From positions 1 through 14,883 of the forward strand of contig JAAYPU010000143.1 in the NCBI GenBank assembly GCA_012519645.1: a DNA stretch of 14,883 bases. The letters run 5' to 3'. Each line of letters opens with the position of its first letter. Within the stretch, counting starts at the first letter, position 1. The notes beneath the pieces are model-generated. The model made no database searches. It was not told the origin of the DNA and saw only the letters and a program-made list of their open reading frames with translations. The position numbers and the translations under genes were made by a program. The stretch is from Clostridiales bacterium (lineage in GTDB: Bacteria; Bacillota; Clostridia; Peptostreptococcales; JAAYPU01). Below, one piece after another: positions 12,823 through 14,883 of the stretch.

Positions 12823-14196
12823 ATGAAAAAATACGATGTTATTATTGTTGGAGCAGGTGCCAGCGGCGTATTTATGTCTTATGAAATGACCAAATTAAAA
12901 AACAGTGCAAAAGTACTTATGCTGGAAAAAGGGAATTCCTTAGATAAGCGCATGTGCCCTATTGATGGATCTAAAATAAAAAAATGTATAGGATGCAAGC
13001 CATGTCATATTATGAATGGTTATGGAGGGGCAGGTACTCTATCCGATGGAAAATACAATATTACCACTCAATTTGGCGGTGATATTCACAGATATATCGA
13101 TGAAGATGAAGCAATGGATCTAATGTATTATGTAGATCAAGTCTTATGTGAAATGGGCGGAAGCGATGCAAAACTTTATTCAACTGCCAATTCTGCTTTG
13201 AAAACTATTGCCTTAAGGCATGATTTGCATCTTATGGACGCAAAGGTACGTCATCTTGGTACGGACAGGAATTTTAAAATTCTCCAAAATATATATGATT
13301 ATACAAAAGAAAGAATAGAGGCCGTATTTAACTGCGAAGTAATTGATATTGCAAAAATTGATAAAGGTTTCCATGTTATTACTGAAAATGAAACATACTA
13401 TTGCGATAATTTAGTACTGGCAACAGGGAGATCAGGTTCGAAATGGATATCTAAAATATGTGATAAGCTTAACATTAAAACTGAAAGAAACAGAGTGGAT
13501 ATAGGAGTGAGAGTTGAGCTTCCTGCAGCTATCTTTGAACATATTACCAGTGAAGTTTATGAAAGTAAGATCGTTTACAAAACAAAGAAATACAATGATA
13601 TGGTCAGAACCTTTTGCATGAATCCATATGGAGAAGTAGTTACTGAAAATACAAATGGCATTATTACAGTTAACGGACATAGCTATGCAGACCAGAAGCT
13701 CCATACGGAAAACACGAATTTTGCGCTTTTAGTTTCAAATAAATTTACGGAACCTTTTAAAGACAGTAATGAATATGGTGAATCTATTGCCCGATTAAGC
13801 AACATGTTAGGGGGCGGGGTATTGCTGCAGCGTTTTGGAGACTTAATAAAAGGCAGAAGAAGCAGTGAACGCAGGATGGAAAAATGCTTTACCAGACCTA
13901 CTTTGAAGGCTGTGCCGGGAGATTTAAGTCTTGTACTGCCTAAAAGACAATTGGACAATATTATAGAAATGATATATGCCCTGGATAAAATAGCCCCCGG
14001 AACAGCAAACGAAGATACCTTGCTATATGGCGTGGAGGTTAAATTTTATAATTCCAAAGTAGAAGTAGACGGAAATTTAGAGACGGAAATCAAAGGTCTT
14101 TATGCACTTGGAGATGGCTCGGGGGTTACTCACTCGCTATCACAAGCTTCGGCTAGCGGGGTTTATGTGGCGAGAATACTGGCATCTAAATATTAA
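12823..14196 (+). CDS. FAD-dependent dehydrogenase (COG2509-like)
   Basis: A 457-residue soluble flavoprotein. The dinucleotide-binding fold is at the N-terminus: DVIIVGAGASGVF (5-17) with the GxGxxG glycines at 10, 12 and 15, and E35 for the FAD ribose. A second FAD contact is the C-terminal LGDGSGVTHSLSQASASG segment (about 429-446). Cysteines cluster at C45 (CPID) and C55, C58, C61 (CIGCKPC), just before NGYGGAGTLSDGK (65-77), a hallmark of this uncharacterised dehydrogenase family. The CxxCxxC spacing could bind a metal or Fe-S cluster, or act as redox thiols; none is proven here. GAGAGG precedes the ATG by about 9 bases. Repeat element 5 abuts the ribosome binding site. No partner gene is obvious and the substrate is unknown. 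Confidence 0.9.
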   Translation: MKKYDVIIVGAGASGVFMSYEMTKLKNSAKVLMLEKGNSLDKRMCPIDGSKIKKCIGCKPCHIMNGYGGAGTLSDGKYNITTQFGGDIHRYIDEDEAMDLMYYVDQVLCEMGGSDAKLYSTANSALKTIALRHDLHLMDAKVRHLGTDRNFKILQNIYDYTKERIEAVFNCEVIDIAKIDKGFHVITENETYYCDNLVLATGRSGSKWISKICDKLNIKTERNRVDIGVRVELPAAIFEHITSEVYESKIVYKTKKYNDMVRTFCMNPYGEVVTENTNGIITVNGHSYADQKLHTENTNFALLVSNKFTEPFKDSNEYGESIARLSNMLGGGVLLQRFGDLIKGRRSSERRMEKCFTRPTLKAVPGDLSLVLPKRQLDNIIEMIYALDKIAPGTANEDTLLYGVEVKFYNSKVEVDGNLETEIKGLYALGDGSGVTHSLSQASASGVYVARILASKY

Positions 14197-14221
14197 GCGG
14201 CTCTGAAAAACGGCCAATTTC

Positions 14222-14328
14222 GTTGTTGCTGCCTCGCCTTCGGATACTCACGTAGCTGGAAAAGTACAAGAGAGAATAGTGATTAGTGATTAGGGATTTA
14301 TTATCTCAGGTCTCGGGACTCAAGTGTA
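14222..14328. repeat. Mixed intergenic repeat tracts after the FAD gene
   Basis: Positions 14222-14260 (GCTGCCTCGCCTTCGGATAC and following ACTCACGTAGC) look like a GC-richer dispersed repeat. Positions 14279-14296 hold GATTAGT heptamers, the inverted form of the ACTAATC tract at 44-75. Positions 14305-14325 hold TCAGGTC heptamers like those at 12030-12110. No terminator is clear after the FAD gene. Confidence 0.55.
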
Positions 14329-14426
14329 GATAAAAGATAATAGATAATAGAGAAAAGTAAAGGATGAAATTTTGCATAATCAAAATTTCTACATTAATTA
14401 TCAATTGTTTAATTTTCCATTGTCTA
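14329..14426. repeat. Heptamer-armed palindromic element 6
   Basis: The core is GAAATTTTG (14366-14374) and CAAAATTTC (14381-14389) around CATAAT. The left arm is GATAAAA/GATAATA heptamers and the right arm ATTGTTT/ATTTTCC-like repeats. Junctions AAAGGAT and TACATTAA give plus orientation. The arms pair poorly, as in elements 2 and 5. Confidence 0.75.
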
Positions 14427-14431
14427 TATTC

Positions 14432-14446
14432 TGATGCGTAGCATCA
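14432..14446. repeat. 15-base micro-palindrome TGATGCnnnGCATCA, copy 4
   Basis: TGATGC and GCATCA around GTA, 22 bases before the GTG start of the last gene. If transcribed it would form a hairpin close to the ribosome binding site. Confidence 0.7.
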
Positions 14447-14467
14447 ATTTTATGGAAGAAACCAGCG

Positions 14468-14883
14468 GTGATTCATGTGAAAAGGAAGAAGATTCTTAAA
14501 TCTTTAAAAAAGAAATATCCTCCATCTGGGCCTTGCAGCTGTGAAATATGCAGATCATATTGCATTCGGCCCGGATGGTGGACGGTTGAAGAAGCCAGAA
14601 AGGCGATCCGGGCAGGTCTGGGAAACCGCATGATGCTGGAAATTTCACCGGACATGACTTTTGGAGTGCTGTCTCCGGCTTTTAAAGGCTGTGAAAGGAA
14701 TTATGCTTTGCAGGAATTCGCCAAAAACGGTTGCAATTTTTTAAATAATGGTTTATGCGACCTGCACGGAACAGGTTTTGAGCCTCTGGAATGTTTGTAT
14801 TGTCACCATCTGAGAAAAGGGTTAGGGCAGAAATGCCATGAGGATATAGAAAAAGATTGGCGGACACCCGAGGGGCAAAATCT
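14468..14883 (+). CDS. Cysteine-rich protein of unknown function, 3' end outside window
   Basis: An open frame of 138 codons runs to the window edge without a stop. I choose the GTG at 14468 because GGAAGAA lies about 7 bases upstream; a GTG at 14477 is also possible. The N-terminus is basic (KRKKILKSLKKKY). Ten cysteines follow: C23, C25, C28 and C32 (CSCEICRSYC), then C75, C89, C97, C109, C112 and C123. The spacing C75-x13-C89-x7-C97 and C109-x2-C112 resembles cysteine clusters that bind zinc or Fe-S. WWTVEEA (37-43) and LEISPDM (57-63) are other recognisable landmarks. No signal peptide is seen. The DNA is more GC-rich than the neighbouring genes, hinting at different codon pressure or transfer. 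Function is not known to me. Confidence 0.75.
   Translation, partial: MIHVKRKKILKSLKKKYPPSGPCSCEICRSYCIRPGWWTVEEARKAIRAGLGNRMMLEISPDMTFGVLSPAFKGCERNYALQEFAKNGCNFLNNGLCDLHGTGFEPLECLYCHHLRKGLGQKCHEDIEKDWRTPEGQN

Noticed and set aside
14473..14867. Two minus-strand open frames near the right edge
   Set aside because: The plus-strand frame is open through the whole region with a ribosome binding site and patterned cysteines, so these are shadows.

Overview
The window looks like chromosome from a low-GC anaerobic Firmicute, most likely class Clostridia. The reasons are AT-rich coding DNA, strong AGGAG-type ribosome binding sites, a Rex redox repressor, a single-cluster ferredoxin, a ferredoxin-tailed DUF362 protein, and tsaD, a YdiF-like ABC-F gene and rex lying near one another (in Bacillus subtilis, tsaD and ydiF are neighbours with rex close by). 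No species can be named from the sequence alone.

Layout. Positions 1-280 are non-coding and hold three short tandem-repeat tracts. A small cysteine-containing protein gene (290-496) with its own terminator follows, then a multi-stem inverted-repeat region (584-708), then tsaD (787-1827). An acyl carrier protein gene (2040-2273) faces tsaD on the minus strand. Next is a three-gene operon for a MacB/FtsX-type ABC system: ATPase (2721-3425), 8-TM permease (3425-5776) and periplasmic-adaptor-like membrane fusion protein (5787-6872). An ABC-F translation factor (6964-8877, minus) converges on it and is transcribed divergently from rex (9033-9683). Downstream of rex, all on the plus strand, come a ferredoxin (9807-9995), an HD-domain phosphohydrolase (10135-10773), a DUF362 protein with two C-terminal 4Fe-4S motifs (10879-12024), an 800-base repeat-filled gap, an FAD-dependent dehydrogenase (12823-14196) and the start of a cysteine-rich protein that runs off the window (14468 onward).

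How the genes fit together. The left part is housekeeping (tRNA t6A modification, fatty-acid carrier protein, ribosome-associated ABC-F) interrupted by an export system. The right part has a redox flavour: Rex senses NADH/NAD+, and ferredoxin, the DUF362 protein and the flavoprotein are all electron-transfer-type proteins. A possible Rex operator overlaps the rex promoter.

The most unusual content is between the genes. Nearly every larger gap carries heptameric (7-base period) tandem repeats flanking a 20-25-base AT-rich palindrome. I count six complete or composite copies and one half copy. They share junction motifs (AAGGA on one side, CATTAA on the other), which give each copy an orientation. 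Two copies are almost perfectly symmetrical 100-base hairpins, one pair sits in a duplicated cassette whose flanks are conserved while the palindrome differs, and some copies reach into stop codons or 5' leaders of genes. I regard this polarised, heptamer-armed palindrome family as the best candidate for an undescribed system in the window.
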